A model generated the notes under the pieces. That model had not been told where the DNA came from. It searched no databases and saw only the letters and a list, made by a program, of their open reading frames with translations. Made by a program: the position numbers and the translations under genes. A DNA stretch of 64,000 nt from Amycolatopsis bartoniae. Its GTDB lineage: Bacteria > Actinomycetota > Actinomycetes > Mycobacteriales > Pseudonocardiaceae. Below, in pieces: positions 26,612-34,601 of the stretch; position 1 is the stretch's first letter, and each line of letters opens with the position of its first letter. The stretch is from contig NZ_JACHWH010000002.1 in the NCBI RefSeq assembly GCF_014191255.1, positions 496,001 through 560,000 of the forward strand. The letters are read 5' to 3'.

Positions 26612-27568
26612 GTGCTCTACGCGTACCTGGCCGCGGCCTCGCTGCTGTTGTTCGCCATCGGGGTCGGGCGCGAGCCGCGGCGAGTGAGCAACGCTGTGTG
26701 GCTCGGCGCGGCCGCGGTGTTCGGCGCCCTGTGGCTCCTGGTGCCCGCCGGCGCGGTGCCCTGGCTCGCCCGCCTGCTCGGGTTCGCCTTCGTGGTCGTC
26801 GCCATGATCCTGCCGCTCGTGCTGATCCTCAACGGGCTCGTCATGCTGCGCCGCGAAGGACGGTCCCTCGCGAACCTGCTGTCCCTGCTCGCCGGGCTCG
26901 CCCTCGCCGCCACCGCGGTGCTCGCCGTCGCCACCGGGCCGAGCACCAACCCGTGGGTCAACGCGCCTGTCGGCTCGATCGTGTTCGTCGTCGCCTACGC
27001 GGCGTTCCTCTTCGGTTGCTTCCTGCTCTACTCGCTCGTCTACGGCCGGGTCCGCCGCCACCGCGGCTTCACCGCGATCATCGTGCTCGGCGCCGGTCTC
27101 GCGAACGACAAGGTCACTCCCCTGCTCGCGAGCCGCCTCGACCGCGCCGTCCGGATCTACCGCCGCGAAGGCGGTCCCGTCATCGTCGTCTCCGGCGGTC
27201 AAGGTCCCGGGGAAACCATCACCGAAGCCGCCGCGATGCGCGACTACCTGATCAGCCGAGGCATTCCCACCGACCGCATCGTCGAAGAGGACAAGGCGAC
27301 CACCACCGAGGAGAACCTCCGCTTCTCCGCCGCACTGCTCGGAAACGGCCCGAAGATCGCCGTCACCAGCAATTACCACGTGTTCCGCACGGCCGTCACC
27401 GCCCGCCGCCTCGGGCTGCGGCTCGACGTCGCCGGCGCCCCGACCGCCGCGTACTTCCTGCCGAGCGCGTTCCTCCGCGAGTTCGCCGCGCTCGTCGTCC
27501 ACTACCGCCTCACGAACCTCGCCGCCGCGGGCGTCCTCGCGCTCATTCCGTGGGCGATGCTGCTGTGA
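26612..27568 (+). CDS. YdcF/DUF218-family membrane protein
   Basis: A 318-residue protein with about five N-terminal transmembrane helices (residues 1-145) followed by a DUF218 (YdcF-like) domain: AIIVLGAGL, PLLASRLDRAVRIYR, VIVVSGGQGPGE, ITEAAAMRDYL, TTTEENLRFS and VTSNYHVFRTA. DUF218 members include SanA- and ElyC-type envelope proteins; the reaction is not settled. GTG 26612 has GGAGGGGG upstream. The 264-bp gap before it (26348-26611) contains no gene I can support. Confidence 0.87.
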   Translation: MLYAYLAAASLLLFAIGVGREPRRVSNAVWLGAAAVFGALWLLVPAGAVPWLARLLGFAFVVVAMILPLVLILNGLVMLRREGRSLANLLSLLAGLALAATAVLAVATGPSTNPWVNAPVGSIVFVVAYAAFLFGCFLLYSLVYGRVRRHRGFTAIIVLGAGLANDKVTPLLASRLDRAVRIYRREGGPVIVVSGGQGPGETITEAAAMRDYLISRGIPTDRIVEEDKATTTEENLRFSAALLGNGPKIAVTSNYHVFRTAVTARRLGLRLDVAGAPTAAYFLPSAFLREFAALVVHYRLTNLAAAGVLALIPWAMLL

Positions 27569-27623
27569 AGAACGCCTCACGCCATGTATGGCTTTTGTAC
27601 GCCCACCCCCGAAACTCCGCGCC

Positions 27624-28286
27624 ATGACGAACCTTTCCCGGCGCGTGTTCCTGGCCACGAGCGCGGTCGTGACCACCGGTCTGCTGCTGCCCGCCACCGC
27701 GGCCGCGGCCGAACCCCGCATCTACAGCTGCGACGAGTGGGGTGCCCGGCCGCCGCAGGACGCGCTGGTCACGATCGACTCCCGGCCCGAGCGCATCCTC
27801 GTCCACCACATCGCGAGCGCCAACAGCACGGACTACTCGCTGGCGCACGCGTTCCAGGTCGCCCGTGACGACCAGCACGACCACATGGACAACAACGGCT
27901 GGTCCGACACGGGCCAGCACTTCACCATCAGCCGCGGCGGCTATCGATTGGAGGGCCGCCACGGCAGTCTCGACGCGCTGCGCGCGGGCGACCACATGAT
28001 CCGCGGCGCGCACTGCCCGGGCCAGAACGACACGGCGATCGGGATCGAGAACGAGGGCACCTACATTTCGGAGCTGCCGCCGCAGGCGCAGTGGGACGCG
28101 CTGGTCGCCCTGTGCGGTTACGTCTGCGTGCAGTACGGCATCCCGCCGACCGAGATCAAGGGCCACCGGGACTACTACAACACCCAATGCCCCGGCGACG
28201 CGCTCTACGCACAGCTCCCCCGACTCCGCGAGGAGGTCGCGACGAGCCTCAGCGGGTCACAGCAGGATCCCCGACAGCGGCGGTGA
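27624..28286 (+). CDS. Exported N-acetylmuramoyl-L-alanine amidase (amidase_2/PGRP fold)
   Basis: A 220-residue amidase. The N-terminus carries a twin-arginine-like signal (SRRVFLATSAVVTTG, cleavage near AAAAEP), suggesting Tat export. The catalytic domain shows EWGARPPQ, ILVHHIAS (zinc His), GQHFTISRGG, GAHCPGQNDTAIGIENEG and IKGHRDYYNTQCPGD with the second zinc His and Cys. It cleaves the amide between MurNAc and L-Ala in peptidoglycan. ATG 27624 gives the signal directly; an upstream ATG (27588) is in frame but extends it needlessly. It follows the YdcF-like gene by 55 bp. Confidence 0.9.
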   Translation: MTNLSRRVFLATSAVVTTGLLLPATAAAAEPRIYSCDEWGARPPQDALVTIDSRPERILVHHIASANSTDYSLAHAFQVARDDQHDHMDNNGWSDTGQHFTISRGGYRLEGRHGSLDALRAGDHMIRGAHCPGQNDTAIGIENEGTYISELPPQAQWDALVALCGYVCVQYGIPPTEIKGHRDYYNTQCPGDALYAQLPRLREEVATSLSGSQQDPRQRR

Positions 28287-28408
28287 GCGCGGCGGCGACC
28301 TGGCACACATCGCACAGGAAACGTGCGCTGGTGGCAAAGCCGACCGCCGGGTTTCAGGCGAGCATTCGAGAAGAGCGGCAACATCCCAAAGACAGTGGGT
28401 GATTCTCG

Positions 28409-29257
28409 ATGACACAGATCGATTCGAAGCGGCGCCGGGTGTGGTTCATCACGGGAACGTCGTCAGGCATGGGCTACGCCATCGCGAAAGCAGCTCTGGA
28501 GCACGGGGACCTCGTGGCGGCAACCGCGAGGAACACCCGCGCGCTCGAAGAGCTGGTTACCGATTTTCCGGGGCAGGCGCTCACCATCGACCTCGACGTA
28601 CGCGACGAAGAGGCCGTCAAAATGGCTGTCAGCAGGACGATCGGGGAGTTCCGTCGCATTGATGTCGTCGTCAACAATGCCGGCTTCGCGTTGGTGGGTC
28701 CGGTCGAAGGCACCAGCGACAAGCAGGCGCGGGACCTTTTCGACACGGGCTTCTTCGGTGCCCTGAACGTTCTGCGGGCCGCATTGCCCGTCCTGCGAAG
28801 CCAGCGTTCCGGCCACGTGCTTCACATGTCGTCCATCTTCGGCGAAATGTCCTTCCCGGGGACAGGCATGCTGGCCGCCGTCAAACAAGCTCTCGGAGGT
28901 GCTACCCAGGCGATGGGCGCGGAGCTCGCTCCGCTGGGCATCAAGTTCACCCAGATCGAACCGGGCGCGCTCCATACCCGGTTCTTGGCCAAATGGATTG
29001 TCGCCGAGCACGCCATCGCGGACTACGACGACACGGCAGGCGCTACCCTCGAAGGGCTGAAGGATCTTCCGCCAGAGGCGATCGCCGACGTTTCCCGCGT
29101 AGCCGCGGCAATTCTGGAGCTCGTCGACGCCGAACAGCCTCCCCTGCGTCTTGCACTGGGCAGCTGGGCCGGAGAAATCATCCGCAAGGAGATCGCCGGT
29201 CGATCGACCGATTTCGAAAACTGGTCCCACCTGACCAAGTCGGTCGACAATTCCTGA
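28409..29257 (+). CDS. Short-chain dehydrogenase/reductase-like protein lacking the catalytic Tyr
   Basis: A 282-residue SDR protein. The cofactor motif TGTSSGMGYAIAK (TGxxxGxG, residues 15-22), ARNTRALEEL (NADP-type Arg), LDVRDEEAV and VVNNAGFALVGPVE are intact, and the active-site Ser is in LHMSSIFG. At the YxxxK site the sequence reads GMLAAVKQAL: Leu155 (CTG at 28871-28873) replaces the Tyr, while Lys159 is kept and the spacing to Ser142 is normal. It may therefore be a non-catalytic or altered SDR. It is followed 25 bp downstream by an acyl-CoA dehydrogenase on the same strand. Confidence 0.85.
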   Translation: MTQIDSKRRRVWFITGTSSGMGYAIAKAALEHGDLVAATARNTRALEELVTDFPGQALTIDLDVRDEEAVKMAVSRTIGEFRRIDVVVNNAGFALVGPVEGTSDKQARDLFDTGFFGALNVLRAALPVLRSQRSGHVLHMSSIFGEMSFPGTGMLAAVKQALGGATQAMGAELAPLGIKFTQIEPGALHTRFLAKWIVAEHAIADYDDTAGATLEGLKDLPPEAIADVSRVAAAILELVDAEQPPLRLALGSWAGEIIRKEIAGRSTDFENWSHLTKSVDNS

Positions 29258-29282
29258 GGCCACACGGACAATGGGAGCCCAC

Positions 29283-30518
29283 ATGACCGTCTCGTTTCAG
29301 CTCAGCCCGGAGCAGGAGCAACTGAAACTCGGTGCTCGTCGGTTCGCCGAAGAGCACCTGCGTCCGCTCGCCGCCGACGTCCGCAAGGAGCCCGACCCGT
29401 TCAGCCGGGCCCTGCTGGCCCGCCCGGCGTTCGAGGAGGCGGTCGCGGCGGGGTTCCTCAAGGGGCTCATCCCGGCGCCGTTCGGCGGGACCGCCGGCGG
29501 CGGCGTCGAGGCCTGCATCCTCATCGAGGAGTGGGCCTGCCACAGCCCGGACTTCGTGATCTCGCTGGCGGGACCGCTCATCGCGCTCGCGCCTGTCTAC
29601 GAGGCCGGCACGCCGGAGCAGATCGAGCGCTTCGTCGCCCCGTTCCTGGCCGACCACGGCGCTCCGGTCGCCGCCATGGCGTTCAGCGAACCGGAGGGCA
29701 CCGCGAACTTCGCCGCGCCCCCGCCGGCCGAGGGCCTGCGCACGACCGCGGTGCCCGACGGGGAGTGGTGGGTCCTCAACGGGCGCAAGGCGTGGGCCTC
29801 CCATCTGCCCGGCTGGGATGGCAACGGGCCCGACGTGATGACCATCGTCTGCCGCACCCCCGGCGGGGTGTCCCTCATCGTTGCCGAACGCGAGCACCTG
29901 GCCGGCCACATCGAGGTGGAGGAGCACTACGACCTGCCCGGCCTGCGAGGCTGCCTGACGTCGCGGATCGGCCTGCACGATGTGCGCGTCCCACGGTCGA
30001 ACCTCGTGGGCGCCGAGGGGCACGGTGTCCGGCTCACCTACGACGCGTTCTGGGCCACCGGCGCGTCGATCGGCATCTTCGCCGTCGCGGCGATGCGGCA
30101 GGCGTTCGAGGTGGCCTATCACTACGCGTCGACCAACACGCGAGGCGGCGCGGTGCCGATCATCGAGCACCAGTCCGTGGCCGATGTCCTGGCGGACGCC
30201 AAGAGCAGGATCGAGGCGGTCAGACTTCTGGCCTGGCGCGCGCTCGATGCCGTGATCGCGCAGGACGCGGCAGGTCCCGAACTGGCACTGCACGCCAAGA
30301 TCTTCGGCTCCGAGATGGGGGTCGAGGTCATCACCCGGCTCATGAACGTCGTCGGCGTCCAGGCCTACGACACCAGCTTCCCGCTGATGACTTACCTGTC
30401 CCAGGCCCAGGCCTACCCGGTCATCGAGGGCAGCAACACCGGCATCCGCCGCCGCCAGCTCCAGGATCTGTTCCGCACACCCGGATACAACCCGCTCAGC
30501 GCGTCCGGAATGGCCTGA
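29283..30518 (+). CDS. Acyl-CoA dehydrogenase family protein
   Basis: A 411-residue flavoenzyme with the three-part ACAD layout: an N-terminal helical domain (FQLSPEQEQLKLGARRFAEE), a beta domain with MAFSEPEGTANF and WVLNGRKAWASHLPG (FAD loop), and a C-terminal helical domain with QSVADVLADAKSRIEAVRLL, RLMNVVGVQAYDTSFPL and the catalytic-region motif VIEGSNTGIRRRQL. Substrate not readable. ATG 29283 is used because GGGAG precedes it; ATG 29271 is possible. It is probably cotranscribed with the SDR gene. The 3' end overlaps the convergent AraC gene by 23 bp. Confidence 0.9.
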   Translation: MTVSFQLSPEQEQLKLGARRFAEEHLRPLAADVRKEPDPFSRALLARPAFEEAVAAGFLKGLIPAPFGGTAGGGVEACILIEEWACHSPDFVISLAGPLIALAPVYEAGTPEQIERFVAPFLADHGAPVAAMAFSEPEGTANFAAPPPAEGLRTTAVPDGEWWVLNGRKAWASHLPGWDGNGPDVMTIVCRTPGGVSLIVAEREHLAGHIEVEEHYDLPGLRGCLTSRIGLHDVRVPRSNLVGAEGHGVRLTYDAFWATGASIGIFAVAAMRQAFEVAYHYASTNTRGGAVPIIEHQSVADVLADAKSRIEAVRLLAWRALDAVIAQDAAGPELALHAKIFGSEMGVEVITRLMNVVGVQAYDTSFPLMTYLSQAQAYPVIEGSNTGIRRRQLQDLFRTPGYNPLSASGMA

Positions 30519-31464
30519 CCGATGGGTCCCGCGCGTGCTTCCCTGCACGCACCTCACGTGGAGCGATTCCGAATTCGCGGCGGAATGCGCGGCTGAAGGA
30601 AGCCGGGTCAGTGAATCCGTGCCGCAGGGCGATGTCGGTGATCGTGGACCGGTTCAGGGGATCGGCCAGGAGCCGGGCACACTGATTCAGCCGCATCGTG
30701 CGCACGGTTTCCGCGAACGTGTGCTCCTGCCCTTCGAACAGCCTGTGCAGCAATCGCGGTGAAATCGCGAACCGGCGGCAGACCGCGACCACGGAAAGCC
30801 CGGGATCGCCCAGATTGGCCGCGATGAACCGCAGCACGTCGGCGCGAAGGGCGTCTTGTGCCGGCGCACCCCGATCTCGCGCGCCCAGTGCTGCCGAAAC
30901 AACTGCGGCAAAGGACTGCTCCAGTTCGACTCGCACCTGCACCGATTCCGGTTCTTCCAGCTTCCACATCGACCGCATCATCGCGGCGGCGAGGCCCCCT
31001 ACTCCGGAGCCGCCGTCGACCGGCATCGCGGTACCCTGCGTCGGATGGGACAACCGCGAGCCGAGCAGCTCGTGTGGTAGGCGGAAAGTGAACATGCGCC
31101 ACTGCGACTCGAAATCGAGGAAGTACGGCAGCGTGGTGTCCACGACCCACAGCTGGCCCGGTGACATTACTGATTCCCGATCGCACTGCTGGCCCCGGCA
31201 CCGGCCGGTGACCATCAGATTCACGAAGTAGAACTCCCCTCCGGACAGTTCCACCTCGCGCGGGCCATGCAATGTGCGCTGCGCCTGAGACCAGACATCG
31301 GCCCGGCTTATCTCACCAAGCGCCCGGCCTTCGACGCCACCGGCGAATCCGGCACCGGGAAACGACCTCTTCGGTGTCATGGGTATGAAGACATCGCAGA
31401 TGACGTCATGCCAGTAGTCGAACTGATCCTGAACCGGCTGCTGTGCGATGTTCCAGACTGGCAA
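30496..31464 (-). CDS. AraC-family transcriptional regulator
   Basis: A 322-residue regulator. The N-terminal part (about 1-200) looks like the AraC-binding-like domain of the FeaR type (QFDYWHDVICDVFIP, GEFYFVNLMVTGR, GQLWVVDTTLPYFLDF). The C-terminal double helix-turn-helix is clear (LSVVAVCRRFAISPRLLHRL; ITDIALRHGFTDPASFSRAF; FGIAPREVR). The start is TTG 31462-31464, supported by a strong GAGGAGG six bases upstream on the coding strand. It converges on the acyl-CoA dehydrogenase and may control the SDR/ACAD pair. Confidence 0.87.
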   Translation of the reverse strand: MPVWNIAQQPVQDQFDYWHDVICDVFIPMTPKRSFPGAGFAGGVEGRALGEISRADVWSQAQRTLHGPREVELSGGEFYFVNLMVTGRCRGQQCDRESVMSPGQLWVVDTTLPYFLDFESQWRMFTFRLPHELLGSRLSHPTQGTAMPVDGGSGVGGLAAAMMRSMWKLEEPESVQVRVELEQSFAAVVSAALGARDRGAPAQDALRADVLRFIAANLGDPGLSVVAVCRRFAISPRLLHRLFEGQEHTFAETVRTMRLNQCARLLADPLNRSTITDIALRHGFTDPASFSRAFRREFGIAPREVRAGKHARDPSVRPFRTR

Positions 31465-31848
<384 letters not shown>

Positions 31849-31926
31849 ATCACGCCCGGCGGGGCGCTGCGATCACTCTAGCCTCACCCGCTAGACTGGT
31901 CGCGCACCCCGGGCACCAGGGTGCAT

Positions 31927-32000
31927 GCGGGCGTAGCTCAATGGTAGAGCCCCAGTCTTCCAAACTGGCTACGCGGGTTCGATTCCCGTCGCCCGCTCCA
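31927..32000 (+). tRNA. tRNA-Gly (anticodon TCC), CCA encoded
   Basis: The cloverleaf spans 31927-31997: acceptor GCGGGCG/CGCCCGC, discriminator T, D-arm GCTCAATGGTAGAGC, anticodon arm CCAGT-CTTCCAA-ACTGG (TCC) and T-arm GGGTTCGATTCCC. CCA follows at 31998-32000. Its 3' end faces an integrase remnant, marking it as a former integration site. Confidence 0.95.
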
Positions 32001-32030
32001 GCATATAGCCGCAGGTCAGCGGCAACAAAA

Positions 32031-32065
32031 CGAGCGGCGGCCCCGATCCTGGGAACCGCCGCTCG
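32031..32065. terminator. Hairpin terminator after tRNA-Gly (copy 1)
   Basis: CGAGCGGCGG (32031-32040) and CCGCCGCTCG (32056-32065) form a 10-bp stem with a 15-nt loop. It serves the tRNA and, from the other side, the integrase remnant. A near copy lies exactly 710 bp away. Confidence 0.78.
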
Positions 32066-32090
32066 TGTCGTTCGTGCCATTAGCGGGCCA

Positions 32091-32692
32091 TTAGCCGACC
32101 GGAGCCAGGACGCCGAACGGCCCCTCTTCGTCGTCCGGTCGCTCCTGGGCCTTCCGGTACTGCTCCACCCGGGCGTTCAACTCCTCCGCGATCTGCCGAT
32201 CCCGAACGCTCGTCGCGTGCTGATAGATCAACGCCGCTCGCACGGTGCTCTGCCCCATCCGCTGCATCAGCTCACGCGTGGTCGCCCCGGCCTCGGCCGC
32301 CATCTGGTTGCCCGTGTGACGCAGGTCATGGAAGTGGAAGCCCTTCGGCAACCCTGCCTTGACCACGGTCCGCGCCCAGTCCGTCTCCCGGTAGAAGTTC
32401 CCCCGCCGGAGCACCCCCTGCTGCTTCCCGACGAAGACCAGCCCATCACGACCAGCCTCGCTGTACTCCCTGAGGTGGGTCGCCAACTCGTCCGCCAGGA
32501 ACCGGGGCAGCGCCACGACCCGGACCCCAGCCGCGGACTTCGGCGGGCCGATGTCCATCCGACCATCCTTCATCTGGGCCACCCGTCATGAAACCCGGAG
32601 GGCGATCAGTTCACCCCAGCGCAGTTCCGAGAAGGCCGCCAGCAGCACGAGGAACCGATACCGCCCCGGCACCAGCTCGGCCAAGCAGTAGA
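32091..32692 (-). pseudogene. Truncated tyrosine-recombinase (phage/ICE-type integrase) remnant
   Basis: The C-terminal catalytic half of a tyrosine integrase is preserved. A broken upstream piece encodes YRFLVLLAAFSELRWGEL, the region of the first catalytic Arg. An in-frame TGA follows at 32586-32588, and the remaining open frame (from 32582) has GPPKSAAGVRVVALP, HFHDLRHTGNQMAAEAG (HxxR), MGQSTVRAALIYQHAT (box II with the catalytic Tyr in IYQH). The 20-30 residues expected between the two pieces are largely missing, and the N-terminal arm- and core-binding domains are absent. Integrases of this kind come from actinomycete integrative elements that insert in tRNA genes, and this one abuts tRNA-Gly. 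It is non-functional as it stands. Confidence 0.85.
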
Positions 32693-32740
32693 CCGTTCAG
32701 GGGTCCGATGCTGGTCAGCGCCCTTGATCCGGCACCAAAC

Positions 32741-32775
32741 CGAGCGGCGGTCCCACTCCAGGGAACCGCCGCTCG
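32741..32775. terminator. Hairpin terminator copy 2, beyond the integrase remnant
   Basis: CGAGCGGCGG (32741-32750) and CCGCCGCTCG (32766-32775), with the same 15-nt loop length as copy 1 and a similar loop and flank (GGCACCAAAC versus GGCAACAAAA). It may be the original terminator of tRNA-Gly displaced by the element. Confidence 0.7.
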
Positions 32776-32852
32776 CTGCATCTGGCAAGAGCACCGATGA
32801 GTTTTCCCCTCCTCCCAAGTCAGTACGGGCACCAGACCCCCAAGGAGGAGCC

Positions 32853-33332
32853 ATGACCGACAACCGCCTCACGACGTGTCTCTGGTTCGACGGCCGGGCT
32901 GAGGATGCGGCCAACTTCTACGTCACCGTGTTCGACAACGCGAGCATCGGGCAGGTCGCGCGCTATCCCGGGACCGGCGGCGGGCCCGCCGGGTCCGTCA
33001 TGACCGTCGAGTTCGAGATCAACGGGCAGAAGTTCGTGGGGCTGAACGGCGGGCCGCAGTTCAAGTTCACCGAGGCCGTGTCGTTCCAGATCCCCTGCGA
33101 GACCCAGGAAGAAGTCGACTACTACTGGGACCGCCTCACCGCCGACGGCGGCGAGGAAGGGCCCTGCGGCTGGGTCAAGGACAAGTTCGGCCTCTCCTGG
33201 CAGGTCGTCCCCAACCGGCTGCTGGAACTGACCACCGGGCCCGACGCCGAGCAGGCCGCCCGCGCCTTCGAGGCCATGATGTCCATGCACAAGCTCGACA
33301 TCGCCGCCCTCGAGAAGGCTGCCGCGGGCTGA
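32853..33332 (+). CDS. VOC-superfamily protein (PhnB / 3-demethylubiquinone-methyltransferase-like)
   Basis: A 159-residue protein of the glyoxalase/VOC fold: LTTCLWFDGRAEDAANFYV, VMTVEFEINGQKFVGLNGGP, SFQIPCETQEEVDYYWDRL, GWVKDKFGLSWQVVP. This is the PhnB-like group once annotated as a 3-demethylubiquinone methyltransferase; true function is unassigned. AAGGAGG precedes ATG 32853. The 3' end has been partly duplicated downstream (see the repeat that follows). Confidence 0.85.
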   Translation: MTDNRLTTCLWFDGRAEDAANFYVTVFDNASIGQVARYPGTGGGPAGSVMTVEFEINGQKFVGLNGGPQFKFTEAVSFQIPCETQEEVDYYWDRLTADGGEEGPCGWVKDKFGLSWQVVPNRLLELTTGPDAEQAARAFEAMMSMHKLDIAALEKAAAG

Positions 33333-33506
33333 GCTGCCACAGGCTCACGACAAGGCCACCACGGGCTGAGCCGCGCAGGCCCACAAGAGAGCCGCCGCGG
33401 GCTGGAGTCGCCCGCGGCGCTCGAAAGGCCACCGCGGGCTGAGCCCCTCAGACTGAGTCACCGCCGCCCTCGAAGCTCGCCGCGGACACAACCGCCGCGG
33501 GCAGGA
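33311..33506 (+). repeat. Degenerate tandem copies of the VOC gene's 3' end
   Basis: The end of the VOC gene (GAGAAGGCTGCCGCGGGCTGAGC) is echoed three or four times in the next 170 bp: ACAAGGCCACCACGGGCTGAGC near 33349, GAGCCGCCGCGGGCTGGAG near 33379, GAAAGGCCACCGCGGGCTGAGC near 33422, and CACCGCCGCCCTCGAAGCTCGCCG near 33459, which matches the preceding codons. Spacing is irregular. No gene is supported in 33333-33508. Confidence 0.65.
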
Positions 33507-33508
33507 GC

Positions 33509-33865
33509 CTAAATCGGCTCAAGGGCCAGCATCGTGTGCTGCGTGCTCAGCCCCTCGACGGACACCAGCGTGCACGCCACCACGCGCGCCTCGTACACGC
33601 GGCTCACCGCCAGCCCGGGGCGCGGCGCGAACGGGTAGTGGTTCGGCGTGAAAGCGTTTCCCCCGTTGCCGTCCTCCCGCGCGTGCACGTGGTTCATGTA
33701 CCGGATCCCCGTGTCGAGATCCACGACCACGGGATGCCGGAACGGCAGGGTCATGTCGAACCCCTTCCGCTTCTTCTCCGGCCGCGTGTCCGCGAACTCC
33801 GTGATCTCGACGCGGTGACCGACGGGGATCGGCGCGGGGTAGTTCACCGCCAGTGTCGTCGTCAC
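33509..33865 (-). CDS. Conserved-looking small protein, function unknown
   Basis: A 118-residue protein without signal or membrane segment. It begins MTTTLAVNYPAPIPVGHRVEITEFAD and contains DMTLPFRHPVVVDLDTGIRYMNHVH; the beta-rich pattern suggests a small barrel. The GTG start (33863-33865) lies 4 bp after the zinc-ribbon-like gene, so the two probably form an operon. I do not recognise a family and assign no function. Confidence 0.65.
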   Translation of the reverse strand: MTTTLAVNYPAPIPVGHRVEITEFADTRPEKKRKGFDMTLPFRHPVVVDLDTGIRYMNHVHAREDGNGGNAFTPNHYPFAPRPGLAVSRVYEARVVACTLVSVEGLSTQHTMLALEPI

Positions 33866-33869
33866 AAGA

Positions 33870-34079
33870 TCACTTTAGGCGCAGCGCCGCCCGGCATTCC
33901 ACGCAGCGCGGCAGCTTCCGCCACTGGTGCGTGGGCTCCGAGGGGATGCACCGCTGCCCGCACCGGGACCGCAACCCGGTACGGGGGTGGTACTCCCGCA
34001 CCGGCGGCACCCAGTGCGTCGCCGCCGCGTCCTTGTCCGGCAACCAACCCCAGCACGATCCCAGATCCATGCGCGGCAT
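33870..34079 (-). CDS. Small Cys-rich, putative zinc-ribbon protein
   Basis: A 69-residue protein, basic and aromatic-rich, with paired cysteines RCGQRC and RCVECRAAL near its end, a spacing suited to one zinc ion. An HWVPPVREYHPRTGL segment precedes. The start is ATG 34077-34079, or ATG 34068. It is 4 bp upstream of the preceding small gene. The frame is supported by the Cys pattern and tight spacing only, so this is a tentative gene. Confidence 0.5.
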   Translation of the reverse strand: MPRMDLGSCWGWLPDKDAAATHWVPPVREYHPRTGLRSRCGQRCIPSEPTHQWRKLPRCVECRAALRLK

Positions 34080-34155
34080 GATCGGAACCGCACCCCGGCC
34101 CCGCCCACAGGACGCACCGCCGGTAACACAGCGCTTACCGGCGCACGCGCGATGT

Positions 34156-34599
34156 TTACGACACCTGCCGCGCCGTCGCCATCGCGCGCTCGGTCTCCCA
34201 GAACGCCCGCATCGACGTCACGAGCCCCGAAGCGTTCACGCGGTAGACGAACACGCCGTCGGTGTCCACGCGGTACCCGCCGGGCAGGAACGTCGTGATC
34301 GTGCCGTAGTTGGCCACCTCGTCCCCCGCCGCGAACGAGTCGCGGATGACGAACTCGAAGCGCTCCACCTTCGCGATCGTCAGGTCCCAGAACGCCGCGA
34401 TCCCGTCGTGCCCGTGGTGCCCGCGCCCCTCCTCGTCGAACATCGACGGGCCCACCGGATCCTCCACCACCGCGTCCGGCGCGAACAACGCGAGCCACTC
34501 GTCCTTCGCGCCACGCACGACCGCGTTCATCGACCGCCATGCGGCCGAACGCGCGGCAGGCTGCTCCACTGACGTGTCCCAGCAGACTTCGACACCCAT
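34156..34599 (-). CDS. NTF2-like / SnoaL-type (ketosteroid-isomerase-fold) protein
   Basis: A 147-residue protein of the NTF2-like fold: WRSMNAVVRGAKDEWLALFAPDAVVEDPVGPS is the typical start (shown in part), then FWDLTIAKVERFEF, YGTITTFLPGGYRVDTDGVFVYRVN and MRAFWETERAMAT. Members act as isomerases, hydrolases or dehydratases on small hydrophobic rings. ATG 34599 is 2 bp after the F420-type oxidoreductase stop, so they share an operon. The link with a KstR-like palindrome upstream hints at sterol or fatty-acid metabolism. Confidence 0.82.
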   Translation of the reverse strand: MGVEVCWDTSVEQPAARSAAWRSMNAVVRGAKDEWLALFAPDAVVEDPVGPSMFDEEGRGHHGHDGIAAFWDLTIAKVERFEFVIRDSFAAGDEVANYGTITTFLPGGYRVDTDGVFVYRVNASGLVTSMRAFWETERAMATARQVS

Positions 34600-34601
34600 G
34601 G

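Noticed and set aside
31850-32080. Minus-strand open frame containing GDGNRTRVASLEDWGSTIEL
   Set aside because: This is a translation across tRNA-Gly and its terminator, not a protein.
32699-32723. attR copy of the tRNA-Gly 3' end
   Set aside because: Similarity to GGGTTCGATTCCCGTCGCCCGC is partial with a gap; suggestive only, so not listed as a feature.
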